Shown here: one piece after another, positions 51,153 to 59,982 of the stretch
Position numbering within the stretch: position 1 is the first letter of the stretch
Layout: the number at the start of each line of letters is the position of its first letter
Assembly (NCBI GenBank): GCA_029866965.1
Contig: CP123444.1
Location: 2,335,501 to 2,399,500, forward strand
Source: Flavobacteriaceae bacterium YJPT1-3
GTDB taxonomy: Bacteria > Bacteroidota > Bacteroidia > Flavobacteriales > Flavobacteriaceae
DNA length: 64,000 nucleotides
Direction: 5' to 3'
Notes under the pieces: model-generated
The model's database searches: none
What the model saw: only the letters and a program-made list of their open reading frames with translations
Told to the model about the DNA's origin: nothing
Program-made: the position numbers and the translations under genes

Positions 51153-52478
51153 TTATTGGAATCCCACCGGGTTTTTCGAGTTGACACCCGGTATCCGGCT
51201 TGCGATCGCTTCAAGATCTTTCAGATCTTGTGAATTCTTGATCTCGGCTCGTATATCTTCCAGCGCTAGTCGGGCTTCTTTAACTAAGCATTGTTGATAC
51301 TTTTCATTTTCTCGCCGACTATGACACAGATAATTGAGCGATAACAGCAGCTTCTTCATCATGATCACGTCGTGTTTGCAGTATTGGCGCAGAGCAGCGT
51401 AGACGTGATAGATCAATTCGTCAAATCGAATGGTACGGAGTTGAATCAATACTTTTTGATCCTCATTGGTGATGACATTCGAATCCCGTTTGAGTAAGCG
51501 CAATGCAAACAGTTCCGTGAGATAGTCCAAACAGGTAATGGCGGTGCCCGGGTCATTGATCCCGGGCGACATGGCCTTTAGGGCGATTTCAGTCAGCTGC
51601 TTAAAGGCCAACACATAATTCTCTGAAACCATCTCACTTTCCGATAAATTGAGGCAGGTCAACAAATTGTCCTTGACTTCCTCATCCAGCTCCTTGCTGA
51701 CTTTGAGTACAGGCATGCCTTCCAAAATAAAGGTGCCAATAGGGATCAAGGCCTCGATCTGAAGTTCTTGTTTTTCAGCAATGCGCTGCATGGATTCTGT
51801 AGCGATGCTCTGTAGATAGCCGGTCTTGTCGATATTCACTTCCTGCCAGTCTGCCGTATCCAAAGGCCCCTGTTCCGGTTGATCGTAAGTCTCTTTCTCA
51901 TTGATCAAGTAGCTCAGGCGTTTTCTAGCCGTGGAAAATATGCTTTTAACGATGTAGGTAATTTGAATGGACTGAGAAATGGAGTGAATAAAATACACAA
52001 AGAGCGCAAGACAGGTGACCACCAAAGCGATCGATAGGACGACAGAAAAGCCGGGCAGGGAGAACTTGTTGTCATCCGGCGCAATGGAGAGCAAAACCAT
52101 AATGCAGTAGAGTATGGTGGCCAGATACGTACCTAAGACCAATTGATGTTCCTTGTTGGCGATCAAATTGGGTAAAAGTCGGGGTGAGTAATTGTTGGCC
52201 GCCTGATTCAGCAAGATCATCACCATCGAAAAACTGAATACCATTAAAGAAATGATACCGGCAATAAATGTACTTAAGAGCGTCCGTGCTGTATCGGCAT
52301 CGCTGATCACCAATTGAGGAACCTTATCCAGCAGGATTTTGGAAACCCCTTGTTGTTCTGCATATTGCATCACGAAACCAAAGGAGAATCCCAATACGGC
52401 AATGAGCGTAGGATAGAAAGCGATTTTACCGGTAATACGCGTATAGGCGATTTCCAGCTGCGTAAAGATCTTGTTCAT
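51153..52478 (-). CDS. DUF2254 membrane protein
   Basis: 441 residues. Four N-terminal helices between residues ~18 and 165 (LIAVLGFSFGFVMQYAEQQ, LLSTFIAGIISLMVFSFSMVMILLNQAA). A long cytosolic part follows with IALKAMSPGINDPGTAITCLDYL, the DUF2254 signature. Function unknown; possible channel. The gene is convergent with the response regulator (3 bp). Confidence 0.88.
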   Translation of the reverse strand: MNKIFTQLEIAYTRITGKIAFYPTLIAVLGFSFGFVMQYAEQQGVSKILLDKVPQLVISDADTARTLLSTFIAGIISLMVFSFSMVMILLNQAANNYSPRLLPNLIANKEHQLVLGTYLATILYCIMVLLSIAPDDNKFSLPGFSVVLSIALVVTCLALFVYFIHSISQSIQITYIVKSIFSTARKRLSYLINEKETYDQPEQGPLDTADWQEVNIDKTGYLQSIATESMQRIAEKQELQIEALIPIGTFILEGMPVLKVSKELDEEVKDNLLTCLNLSESEMVSENYVLAFKQLTEIALKAMSPGINDPGTAITCLDYLTELFALRLLKRDSNVITNEDQKVLIQLRTIRFDELIYHVYAALRQYCKHDVIMMKKLLLSLNYLCHSRRENEKYQQCLVKEARLALEDIRAEIKNSQDLKDLEAIASRIPGVNSKNPVGFQ

Positions 52479-52515
52479 AGGTTGAAGTTCTTAAATTTTT
52501 CCCGGTCAGACCTGC

Positions 52516-52529
52516 GCTTTCGCGAAAGC
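52516..52529. repeat. GCTTTCGCGAAAGC palindrome, copy 7
   Basis: Perfect intergenic copy in the 72-bp gap between the DUF2254 and LETM1-related genes. Confidence 0.9.
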
Positions 52530-52550
52530 TTAACACATCAATACTCCGTA

Positions 52551-53762
52551 TTAAAAGGTTTTGACATCTTCATCAGACCGATTCTCATTGAAAGCCGAAG
52601 GCAATAATTGGGGGATCAGCTTGACCAAAAGCGGCAGAAGTATTCCGCCACCAGGCAAGATGAAGATGGCCAGGGAAGGGATGCTCTTACAAATATCCAG
52701 CAATTGATTTCTGACCAGCCTTTTCTCTTGAGCATTTAATTCGCGGATGGTGGACTGCCCGAGCAGCAAGACCAGATCTTTGCTTTCGGAAAGCTCGACC
52801 AGCAAGCGCTTCTTGTTACGCATGATCAGCACCCGGGTAGTCCTACTCATCTGACCGTAAAAATGATTGAGCGGATTGCTGTAATTCAGGTAGGAGATAT
52901 CATCAATATGCGCCTTGATAAAGTGGTTTACGGCCTGATTGCTCGATTGTGCCATTTCCGGCTTCAGGTATAATTCTTTGGCCAGCTGCTTTAAGAATTT
53001 GGATTCCATACGATCCAACTCCCCATCATTATGCACCGCCAAACAAGCCAGATCAAAAATGTAACGACGCTCCTGCAATAGGGCATACGACTGTAAATCA
53101 AGACTGGCAAGTTCCTGGGATTGGGTGTTCAATGCTTTGGAATAGCGCAGCGAGCCTTCAAAGAGCCGAATCAGCAGTTCGTCATAGTCATCTTTTTCCT
53201 GCTTCTGTTGCAGGGCTAACCAAATCACACTGGTCAGGGTCGATTCTAATCGAGTGGCATAGGGCAACGGCGATTCTCCGGTCAGCAATTGATGATCAAA
53301 GGCCAAAACATCCACAAAGAGCAGCGCATTGGTGATCAAATTACTGAAGTTCTTTTGCAGCAATGATTCGTTGGTCTGTATCCGAGCGTTGAGAATGCGC
53401 TCGAGCTTCTCTTCCGGCTTCAGTTGGCGTCTTGGAAACTTCAGAAAGGAATTACTGCGCTTGCTGAGCTTGGCGTAAAATCCATTAATGGCCTGTACAC
53501 AATCAGCCAACTTCGGATTGGCAATGGTATCGTAATAGGTAAAAACCAGAGCATCTAAAAGATTGACCTTAGTTTTTTCTTCCTCCGTCCATTCCAATTG
53601 GGCGCGCTGTTCATCAGCCAGCGTCTTTACAGAAGCCCCATAAATAAACCCCGCATCTCTTAATTGGTCATAATAGGCATCTTCTCCCGAATGCAAATGC
53701 GGATTGGAAGCCAGAAAATAGGCCAGGTGTTTTTTGATCCAGCCCGGAGCTGAAGGATTCAT
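52551..53762 (-). CDS. LETM1-related protein
   Basis: 403 residues. The C-terminal LETM1-like segment is clear: LLDICKSIPSLAIFILPGGGILLPLLVKLIPQLLPSAFNEN (residues ~352-392). The middle is helical (EERRYIFDLACLAVHNDGELD, then QLAKELYLKPE), with one weak hydrophobic helix. Flavobacterial members carry the label LETM1-related biofilm-associated protein. In mitochondria LETM1 handles cation exchange; the bacterial role is unproven. Confidence 0.85.
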   Translation of the reverse strand: MNPSAPGWIKKHLAYFLASNPHLHSGEDAYYDQLRDAGFIYGASVKTLADEQRAQLEWTEEEKTKVNLLDALVFTYYDTIANPKLADCVQAINGFYAKLSKRSNSFLKFPRRQLKPEEKLERILNARIQTNESLLQKNFSNLITNALLFVDVLAFDHQLLTGESPLPYATRLESTLTSVIWLALQQKQEKDDYDELLIRLFEGSLRYSKALNTQSQELASLDLQSYALLQERRYIFDLACLAVHNDGELDRMESKFLKQLAKELYLKPEMAQSSNQAVNHFIKAHIDDISYLNYSNPLNHFYGQMSRTTRVLIMRNKKRLLVELSESKDLVLLLGQSTIRELNAQEKRLVRNQLLDICKSIPSLAIFILPGGGILLPLLVKLIPQLLPSAFNENRSDEDVKTF

Positions 53763-53922
53763 AGTTTGGGTGCTTGGCGGTAAAAATAATCAATTCTGGT
53801 TGGAGACCTAGGGAATTAAGCGTTAACACAACATTAACAGCTTTGGAGAAACCATAGGTCCTGATCTCTCGTAAATATGGTGAAGTCAATTCAGACTCCA
53901 ACTTAAATCTAAATACTTTACG

Positions 53923-54600
53923 ATGAAAAAACTCAAAATTTTAGCCCTTGCATTCACCGTGGGAGCTATCGCTATTTTTATAGCGGCTGATCACGTTGAC
54001 GCTCCCGGTGTTGGAGGCAGTAATGCCGACATTGCCGACTTTTTCGCCTTTGAACCTCAGACCGGTTCTTCCAATACGGTGTTTGTAGTCGATCTGCAGT
54101 CTAATGTGCTGCCTGACCTGACTTACGGTGAATTTGCCGAAGACGTACTGGTAGAAATTAACATTGACCTGGACGGAGATCTAGTAGAAGATCGTGTTAT
54201 TCAAGCCATTCCAAGAGATGGAACGATGTATTTCTTCGGGCCTTTCGAGCCTAACGCAACTGGACTTAACAGTACCATTAATACTGATGCTGCTTTAGGA
54301 TCAGTTGAAATTTCTTCTACAACAGCAATTACAACGACCACCGATAGTGGAGTGTCGCTATTTGCAGGACCGCGTCAAGACCCGTTCTACTTTGACTTTG
54401 TGCGTTTTAATCAGGTGATCAACCCAAGCATGGATGATAACTCCGGTTTCAATGTACCTGGAAATGACACCTTCGACGGGGCTAACACCCTTTCCATTGT
54501 TGTTGAAGTACCCAATTCTTTGTTAGGAACACCTTCTGCCACCAATGTCATTGGAGTACCTGTGTATAAGACCTGGGTAACTACGAATAGAAAACAATAA
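53923..54600 (+). CDS. DUF4331 protein, N-terminal half as a separate gene
   Basis: 225 residues after a signal peptide (LKILALAFTVGAIAIFIA). AADHVDAPGVGGSNADIADFFAF is the DUF4331 start; RQDPFYFDFVRFNQV and ANTLSIVVEVPNSLLG follow. Full DUF4331 proteins are longer (often >400 residues); here the fold ends at VPVYKTWVTTNR, and the C-terminal part continues as the next gene. Exported. Confidence 0.87.
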   Translation: MKKLKILALAFTVGAIAIFIAADHVDAPGVGGSNADIADFFAFEPQTGSSNTVFVVDLQSNVLPDLTYGEFAEDVLVEINIDLDGDLVEDRVIQAIPRDGTMYFFGPFEPNATGLNSTINTDAALGSVEISSTTAITTTTDSGVSLFAGPRQDPFYFDFVRFNQVINPSMDDNSGFNVPGNDTFDGANTLSIVVEVPNSLLGTPSATNVIGVPVYKTWVTTNRKQ

Positions 54601-54622
54601 TAACCGACTTAAAACATACAGC

Positions 54623-55315
54623 ATGAAAATTATAAATATTAAACAGATTTTAGTCCTCGGGACCGCTTTACTAGCCCTGCAGGCGTGTAGCAATGACGAT
54701 GATGTCACCGATCAAATGCCTCCCATGGAAGAGGAAATTGATTTCAGCGGAACGTTTAGTCAGGTAGATCATATGGGTCGCCCGGGTATCAATACCGTTT
54801 TGAGCGCCAATGCAACGATAAAGAATTCTCACAATACCACTATTCCTTCTGCCATGCAGGCAGCTTTCCAAGCTGATTTTGAAGCACGTCTGGAGGGATT
54901 ACACGATGCTTATGCCGTCGCTTTAGGGTTGACTCCTGCCGATGTGGATTACCAGCCTAATATTTTAGGGGATATTTTAAACGGACCGGAGCCCACCTCT
55001 GAGTCCAATCCAAATCCGGTGACCGCGACTGTGTTGACCAGTGTATTGGCTGACGACGTATTGGAAGTTGCGCCAGACGCACCTACCATTTACTTCAATC
55101 CGGGAAGCGGAGCTCCCAATTTCGAAGGGGCGATTGGACTGACCGGCCGACAATTAAGTGACGATGTCATTGATATCTCTTTGATCCTACTCTTTGGAGG
55201 TGAATCTGGAGCTCGTTTTAACGGCCAGGATGGTTTGCCACAATTGGTGACAGATGGAGTTTCTCTAACTGCCAATCTCTCATCTAGCTTTCCTTACGTA
55301 GGAGCACCTGAGTAA
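54623..55315 (+). CDS. DUF4331 C-terminal-type lipoprotein
   Basis: 230 residues with lipobox ALQAC (Cys22). The body reads FSQVDHMGRPGINTVL, PNILGDILNGPEPTS, VTATVLTSVLADDVLEV, GRQLSDDVIDISLILLFGGE, the second half of DUF4331. Separate signal peptide, so it is exported on its own and may dock with the first-half protein 22 bp upstream. Both end before a terminator at 55328-55358. Confidence 0.87.
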   Translation: MKIINIKQILVLGTALLALQACSNDDDVTDQMPPMEEEIDFSGTFSQVDHMGRPGINTVLSANATIKNSHNTTIPSAMQAAFQADFEARLEGLHDAYAVALGLTPADVDYQPNILGDILNGPEPTSESNPNPVTATVLTSVLADDVLEVAPDAPTIYFNPGSGAPNFEGAIGLTGRQLSDDVIDISLILLFGGESGARFNGQDGLPQLVTDGVSLTANLSSSFPYVGAPE

Positions 55316-55327
55316 ATAATCATAGAT

Positions 55328-55358
55328 CAAAGAGTCGACGATGGGCTCTTTGGTTTTT
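55328..55358 (+). terminator. Terminator or attenuator between DUF4331 pair and TPR gene
   Basis: CAAAGAG (55328-55334) pairs with CTCTTTG (55346-55352), followed by GTTTTT. Some transcription may read through into the TPR gene that starts at 55371. Confidence 0.7.
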
Positions 55359-55370
55359 ATATCCAATTTC

Positions 55371-56657
55371 ATGAAAAATTCTATACTTCTCCCTATACTC
55401 GCATTGAGCATGATGTTGTCTTGTCAGCAGAACAGACAGGAACAGCAAGGCACTATTGCGATGGCTCAGGACTACAATGCCTTTCTTGACGTCCATAAGA
55501 CACGAACGAACTCCCGTTATTTTGAATTGTGGAATGGAAAAATATCAGAGGATAGCCTGGAGCTTCCCAGTTTTGGCATCGTAGCCGGTCAGTACCGCAG
55601 CTTTTTTGAGTCTAGTGGAGACATTCAATATTTGAAGAAAGCCGAACAAGCTCTTGAAAAAGCGGTGGAAATTGCCAACTTAAATCAGGATCAATACCAC
55701 CGGGCTCTATCTCGCAATTACATCTCGCAGCACCGTTTTCAAGATGCACTCGTGCAGGCGGAAAAGGCCTGGGAATATGCTCCGGGATTACCAGCGAATG
55801 ATCAGTTGCTTTTTGATGTTTACATGGAATTGGGACGATATACAGAGGCGGATAGTCTCTTGACCGGTCTCAAATCAATGACCAATTTTGGATACTTGAT
55901 ACGGGCCGCTAAGTGGAATGATTATTTGGGGAATCTGGATACCACTATCAGTCTGATGGAAAAAGCACGAGATCGTGCGGAGGATAGCCAGGACCGTACT
56001 TTACGGTTGTGGACCTATACGAATCTAGCGGATTATTACGGACATGCCAATCGCATCAATGAGAGTTGCAACCATTACCTCAAGGCTTTAGCCATCGATA
56101 GTTCGTATGCTTACGCGAAAAAAGGACTGGCGTGGATCGCCTATGCCCATGATGACCGACCGGAAGAAGCGCTTCGCATACTGGACGAAATTCTCCAAAG
56201 CCACCGAGCACCGGAATACTATTTGCTTCAGGCGGAAATCGCTGAATATTTAGGGGATCAGGACAAAGCCCAGCAGGCCAATGAGCAATTTTTAAGTATG
56301 ACCTCAAATCCAGCCTATGGAAGTATGTATGCCACCTACCATATCGAGCGTTTGCTAAAAAGTGATCCGCCAAAAGCCTTAAGTCTGGCTGAGGATGAAG
56401 TTCGTCAACGAGCAACTCCAGAGACCTACCATTTGTTGGCCTTAGCCCAATTAGCGAACGGTCAGTTGGAGTTGGCGCTAGAGACGGTAGTAACAAAGAT
56501 AGACGGAAAAACCTTTGAACCCCTTGCCCAATGGACCATGGCCCAAGTCTACAAAGCCAACGGCATGCATGAAAAAGCCGATACCTTAAAATCAGAACTT
56601 CTGGCCGCGAGCTATGAATTGGGTCCGTTAACCGTAAAGGAAATTGAAAACTTGTAA
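55371..56657 (+). CDS. TPR-repeat lipoprotein
   Basis: Start set at ATG 55371 (MKNSILLPILALSMMLSC, Cys18 lipobox); the frame from 55341 overlaps the terminator. 428 residues. Helical tetratrico-like repeats: AEQALEKAVEIANLNQDQYHRALSR, DALVQAEKAWEYAPG, SCNHYLKALAIDSSYAYAKKGLAWIAY, ALRILDEILQSHRAPEYYLLQAEIAEYLGD. Probably a periplasmic scaffold for the DUF4331 proteins next door; inferred from context. Confidence 0.85.
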   Translation: MKNSILLPILALSMMLSCQQNRQEQQGTIAMAQDYNAFLDVHKTRTNSRYFELWNGKISEDSLELPSFGIVAGQYRSFFESSGDIQYLKKAEQALEKAVEIANLNQDQYHRALSRNYISQHRFQDALVQAEKAWEYAPGLPANDQLLFDVYMELGRYTEADSLLTGLKSMTNFGYLIRAAKWNDYLGNLDTTISLMEKARDRAEDSQDRTLRLWTYTNLADYYGHANRINESCNHYLKALAIDSSYAYAKKGLAWIAYAHDDRPEEALRILDEILQSHRAPEYYLLQAEIAEYLGDQDKAQQANEQFLSMTSNPAYGSMYATYHIERLLKSDPPKALSLAEDEVRQRATPETYHLLALAQLANGQLELALETVVTKIDGKTFEPLAQWTMAQVYKANGMHEKADTLKSELLAASYELGPLTVKEIENL

Positions 56658-56829
56658 AAGAAAAGTGTTTGGAGAAAACCGTCGTGCACTGGCTTTCGTA
56701 TATAGAATAGATTTTAGGTTGGGAGCTTAAATCTGAAGTGAAAATCAGAAGCTTGACGACTTATCCTTTCAACGTGATTTATGATGAGAGCGAAAAGTGA
56801 TGGTTAGTTTTTTGGTTTTTTGTTAGTTG

Positions 56830-56875
56830 GACAATCGCCTTAATTCCTTCGGGAGTTGGGCGATTGTTTTTTTTT
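56830..56875 (+). terminator. Terminator after the TPR gene
   Basis: ACAATCGCC (56831-56839) pairs with GGCGATTGT (56859-56867), then a run of T. The rest of the 56658-56886 gap shows nothing else. Confidence 0.82.
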
Positions 56876-56886
56876 GCCATTATCTT

Positions 56887-57318
56887 TCAGAGTTGGAACA
56901 GTTTATTGTACCATTTTGAGATGTTCTTACGAATGGCCGGATAATAATCGTATAAGATAAGGGCGAGATCGAACTCCGCCCAGGGTTCCGCATTGTAGTC
57001 CACCGTGAAGATGCCCAACTCATTCCCGTCTTCATCTTTAGCGATGGGAGGGAAGGCCGCCTGACTGTTCCAGGGGCTGTATTCGCTATCTTCACTGCCA
57101 TAAGTACCTGAAGGATTCCAAATGGATAAATCACTGGCTGCATCTCCAAAGTCCCCTTGCAGATTCCAAATGGAACTGGCTTCCAGCTCGTGGCAATTGA
57201 TACATCCGATCATCAAATCACGTTGCTCACCACCATAGAGATAAATTTTTTGACCCCAAACAGTGGCTGAAAGGATCAGGAAGTACACTAAAATAGTGCT
57301 GTGCTGTATACGTGTCAT
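56887..57318 (-). CDS. Exported SIWN-repeat protein with CxxC
   Basis: 143 residues, signal peptide (STILVYFLILSATVWGQ). CINC (Cys39, Cys42) is followed by three 16-residue units carrying Trp-Asn at 51-52, 67-68 and 83-84 (SIWN, SIWN, SPWN), each with a Gly turn. The C-terminus is AEPWAEFDLALILYDYYPAIRKNISKWYN. Similar repeat proteins occur in flavobacteria, without known function. Divergent from the acyl-CoA dehydrogenase gene. Confidence 0.75.
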   Translation of the reverse strand: MTRIQHSTILVYFLILSATVWGQKIYLYGGEQRDLMIGCINCHELEASSIWNLQGDFGDAASDLSIWNPSGTYGSEDSEYSPWNSQAAFPPIAKDEDGNELGIFTVDYNAEPWAEFDLALILYDYYPAIRKNISKWYNKLFQL

Positions 57319-57391
57319 GAGTGGCTAGTTATCATCCAGAGCATGCAAGATACTTATTTTCAGAAATACATGCTCAGGCAGAAATGCGGGG

Positions 57392-57407
57392 TGCTATTTT
57401 AATAGCA
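57392..57407. promoter_or_regulatory. Palindrome in the divergent gap before the acyl-CoA dehydrogenase
   Basis: TGCTATT-TT-AATAGCA is a perfect inverted repeat, flanked by GGGG on the left and CTCCCC on the right. It lies 43 bp before the dehydrogenase start, near a TATCTTTA. Operator for a regulator of either divergent gene is likely. Confidence 0.45.
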
Positions 57408-57449
57408 GACTCCCCAACGATCATTATCTTTAAGTAAAATCAATACATC

Positions 57450-58814
57450 ATGACTCTTTTCTCTAAAATCAAAAATACCATGGGACTGCTCAAGTCCATC
57501 GACCTGGAGGCCTTATCCAAATTATCTCAGAAAGTTGATCTCTCCGAAGTGATGACTGCGGTAGGAGAATTGGACGATCGCCAACTCAAAGGCCTTATGA
57601 AAATGCTGAATAGCCAGGCAAAGAAAGGCCAGCATAAGTTGCCTCCCATTGATGGAGATTTTTATGATCTCAGTTTAAAGTTATCGCCGGAGGAGCGGGA
57701 GATGCAGCTTCGCATGCGCAATTTTATGGAAGATGAGGTGAAACCCATTGCCAATCGATACTGGAACCGTGCAGAATTTCCGCACGAGATCATTCCCAAA
57801 ATGGCTGCATTGAATTTGTGTGGTATTGCTTACCAGGGTTATGGTTGTCCGGGCAAATCATTTCTTATGGAAGGGATACTGGCGATGGAGCTGGCGCGAA
57901 TTGATGTTTCTATATCGACCTTCTTTGGAGTGCACAGTGGATTGGCTATGGGAGCCATTTACCTTTGTGGCAGTGAGGAGCAAAAGCAAGAGTGGTTACC
58001 TAAAATGCAGCGTTTTGAAAAAATTGGAGCCTTTGGTCTAACCGAACCCGAAGTAGGATCGGCAGTGGCGGGAGGATTAGGAACCACCTGCAAGAAAATA
58101 GGTGAGGAGTGGATATTGAACGGACAAAAAAAATGGATAGGAAATGCTACTTTTTCAGATCTGACCATCATTTGGGCCCGTGATGAAGACTCCGGTCGGG
58201 TCAAGGGATTCATTGTGCGGAAAGAAAATCCAGGATTTACCGCTGAAAAAATGCAGGATAAAATGGCACTGAGAACGGTGCAAAATGCACTCATTACCCT
58301 AAAAGACTGCCGGGTACCGGAAAGTGATCGTTTGCAGAAGGCCAATTCCTTTAAGGATACGGCCAAGGTGTTGCGGATGACCCGGGCAGGAGTGGCCTGG
58401 CAGGCCGTTGGCTGTGCGCGAGGTGCTTATGAAAGTGCCCTCAAATACACCAAGAAAAGAGAACAATTTGGTCGGCCTATTGCCAGCTTTCAGCTGATAC
58501 AGAATCATTTGGTAGAAATGCTCTCCAATCTAACCGCCATGCAAACGCTTTGTTTCCGCTTAAGCGAAATGCAGGATCAAGAAATACTTACCGATGAGCA
58601 TGCTTCACTGGCTAAAGTGTTTTGTTCTATGCGTACCCGCGATGTGGTGAGTAGAGCACGAGAAGTGATGGGGGGGAACGGTATCTTGCTCGAATATGAT
58701 GTGGCCCGATTTGTGGCCGATGCGGAAGCCATCTATTCGTATGAAGGCACCAAAGAGATCAACAGCTTGATCGTGGGCAGGGCCATTACAGGATACAGCG
58801 CCTTTGTGAGCTAA
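57450..58814 (+). CDS. Acyl-CoA dehydrogenase, glutaryl-CoA dehydrogenase-like
   Basis: 454 residues. A ~65-residue N-terminal extension of helices precedes the core. FAD-binding GAFGLTEPEVGSAVAGG near 190, WIGNATFSDLTIIWA near 227, and the C-terminal YEGTKEINSLIVGRAITG with the catalytic-type Glu in YEGT. That last motif is close to glutaryl-CoA dehydrogenase. Oxidises an acyl-CoA with FAD; decarboxylation would depend on residues not decided here. No etfAB nearby. Confidence 0.9.
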   Translation: MTLFSKIKNTMGLLKSIDLEALSKLSQKVDLSEVMTAVGELDDRQLKGLMKMLNSQAKKGQHKLPPIDGDFYDLSLKLSPEEREMQLRMRNFMEDEVKPIANRYWNRAEFPHEIIPKMAALNLCGIAYQGYGCPGKSFLMEGILAMELARIDVSISTFFGVHSGLAMGAIYLCGSEEQKQEWLPKMQRFEKIGAFGLTEPEVGSAVAGGLGTTCKKIGEEWILNGQKKWIGNATFSDLTIIWARDEDSGRVKGFIVRKENPGFTAEKMQDKMALRTVQNALITLKDCRVPESDRLQKANSFKDTAKVLRMTRAGVAWQAVGCARGAYESALKYTKKREQFGRPIASFQLIQNHLVEMLSNLTAMQTLCFRLSEMQDQEILTDEHASLAKVFCSMRTRDVVSRAREVMGGNGILLEYDVARFVADAEAIYSYEGTKEINSLIVGRAITGYSAFVS

Positions 58815-58816
58815 AC

Positions 58817-58849
58817 AAAAAAAGGTCCTCAATGATTGAGGACCTTTTC
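58817..58849. terminator. Bidirectional terminator
   Basis: AAAAGGTCCTCA pairs with TGAGGACCTTTT; T runs on both strands end the dehydrogenase and cold-shock genes. Confidence 0.88.
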
Positions 58850-58872
58850 ATTCAAAAAATTTATTCGGTGAA

Positions 58873-59064
58873 TTAGATGACTCTAACGTTTACCGCATTC
58901 ATTCCTTTGTTTCCTTGTTTCAATTCAAACTCTACTTCGTCTCCTTCTCTGATCTCGTCAATTAGGCCTGTCGCATGTACGAAGTGCTCATTGTTTGAGT
59001 CTGACTCGGTGATGAAACCAAATCCTTTAGTCTCATTGAAAAATTTTACTGTTCCTGTATTCAT
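58873..59064 (-). CDS. Cold-shock protein
   Basis: 63 residues, complete CSD. TGTVKFFNETKGFGFITESDSNNEHFVHATGLI carries RNP-1 (KGFGFIT) and an RNP-2-like EHFVH. Binds single-stranded nucleic acid and melts RNA structure in the cold. TACCTTTG, a perfect -7 element on this strand, lies at 59086-59093. Short leader of about 20 nt, unlike long enterobacterial cspA leaders. Confidence 0.95.
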   Translation of the reverse strand: MNTGTVKFFNETKGFGFITESDSNNEHFVHATGLIDEIREGDEVEFELKQGNKGMNAVNVRVI

Positions 59065-59085
59065 TTTAATAATTTATATGAAGAG

Positions 59086-59093
59086 CAAAGGTA
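59086..59093 (-). promoter_or_regulatory. -7 element of the cold-shock gene
   Basis: TACCTTTG on the minus strand matches TAnnTTTG. A TTG lies 14 nt further upstream, shorter than the usual 19. Confidence 0.5.
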
Positions 59094-59138
59094 CGCTACG
59101 CCCTGATCAAAATTGGGGTAATCTACTTTTATTTATTC

Positions 59139-59152
59139 GCTTTCGCGAAAGC
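59139..59152. repeat. GCTTTCGCGAAAGC palindrome, copy 8
   Basis: Perfect intergenic copy between the cold-shock and fasciclin genes. Confidence 0.9.
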
Positions 59153-59290
59153 AGAACCGATACGCTGCTAAGGTTGGCTATCATTGACTCGTGAACGACG
59201 ATAGGCTTGTAAGGGGCTCCTCTTCTTATGATAACGTTTAAGTAAATTAACAAAAGATTAAACAGAAATATGATCATATCGACCAACAAG

Positions 59291-59306
59291 GCACTAATTT
59301 TAGTGC
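59291..59306. promoter_or_regulatory. Palindrome GCACTAA-TT-TTAGTGC before the fasciclin gene
   Basis: Perfect 16-bp inverted repeat ending 14 bp before the fasciclin start codon. Its core TAATTTTA is one base off the -7 consensus, so it could be an operator overlapping the promoter. Confidence 0.5.
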
Positions 59307-59320
59307 AAACAAGATAAACT

Positions 59321-59920
59321 ATGAAAATTATGAAAAATCTAATGACCCTATTCGCGGTGGTATTTGCATTTGCTGCTGTATCCTGCGTAGACAACAAACA
59401 GAACAACGAGCCGGAAACTGAGGAAGTAGCTCAGGTAGAAGAAGCTGAAATCGAGGTAAAAGACTTACAAACGCCAACCATTGTTGGAGTAGCGGCAGCT
59501 AATGAAAACTTTTCGACCTTGGTCACTGCAGTAAAAGCTGCCGGACTTGTAGAAACATTGAATAGTGACGGACCTTTTACCGTATTCGCACCTACCAATG
59601 ATGCTTTTGGAAAATTGCCAGAAGGAACTGTAGCTACTTTGGTAAAGCCGGAGAATAAAGAGAAATTGACTGGAATTTTAACTTATCATGTAGTCGCCGG
59701 AAAATTAATGGCTGCTGATGTGGTAAAAGCTATTCAGGAAAACAACGGAAGTTTTTCTGTAACTACGGTACAGGGAAATAAGCTGACTGCATCTCTTTCT
59801 GGAGATAAAGTGATCTTAACAGACATGGCCGGAAATGCAGCTGAAGTAGTCATTACTGATGTAGCAGCATCTAATGGAGTGATTCACGCAATCGACACCG
59901 TAGTGATGCCATCGAAGTAA
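59321..59920 (+). CDS. Fasciclin domain lipoprotein
   Basis: 199 residues. Lipobox AAVSC (Cys22 from the first ATG; the ATG at 59330 is an equal start). An acidic linker ([17 protein letters not shown]) precedes one FAS1 domain: [68 protein letters not shown]. Cell-surface adhesion or polysaccharide binding is inferred from the family. Monocistronic. Confidence 0.94.
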   Translation: MKIMKNLMTLFAVVFAFAAVSCVDNKQNNEPETEEVAQVEEAEIEVKDLQTPTIVGVAAANENFSTLVTAVKAAGLVETLNSDGPFTVFAPTNDAFGKLPEGTVATLVKPENKEKLTGILTYHVVAGKLMAADVVKAIQENNGSFSVTTVQGNKLTASLSGDKVILTDMAGNAAEVVITDVAASNGVIHAIDTVVMPSK

Positions 59921-59935
59921 TTTAAATTGTATTCA

Positions 59936-59972
59936 AAAAAAAACCGCTGATTTTAGATCAGCGGTTTTTTTT
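59936..59972. terminator. Bidirectional terminator between fasciclin and anti-sigma genes
   Basis: AACCGCTGAT/ATCAGCGGTT with A8 before and T8 after. Confidence 0.88.
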
Positions 59973-59982
59973 ATGGAGATCA

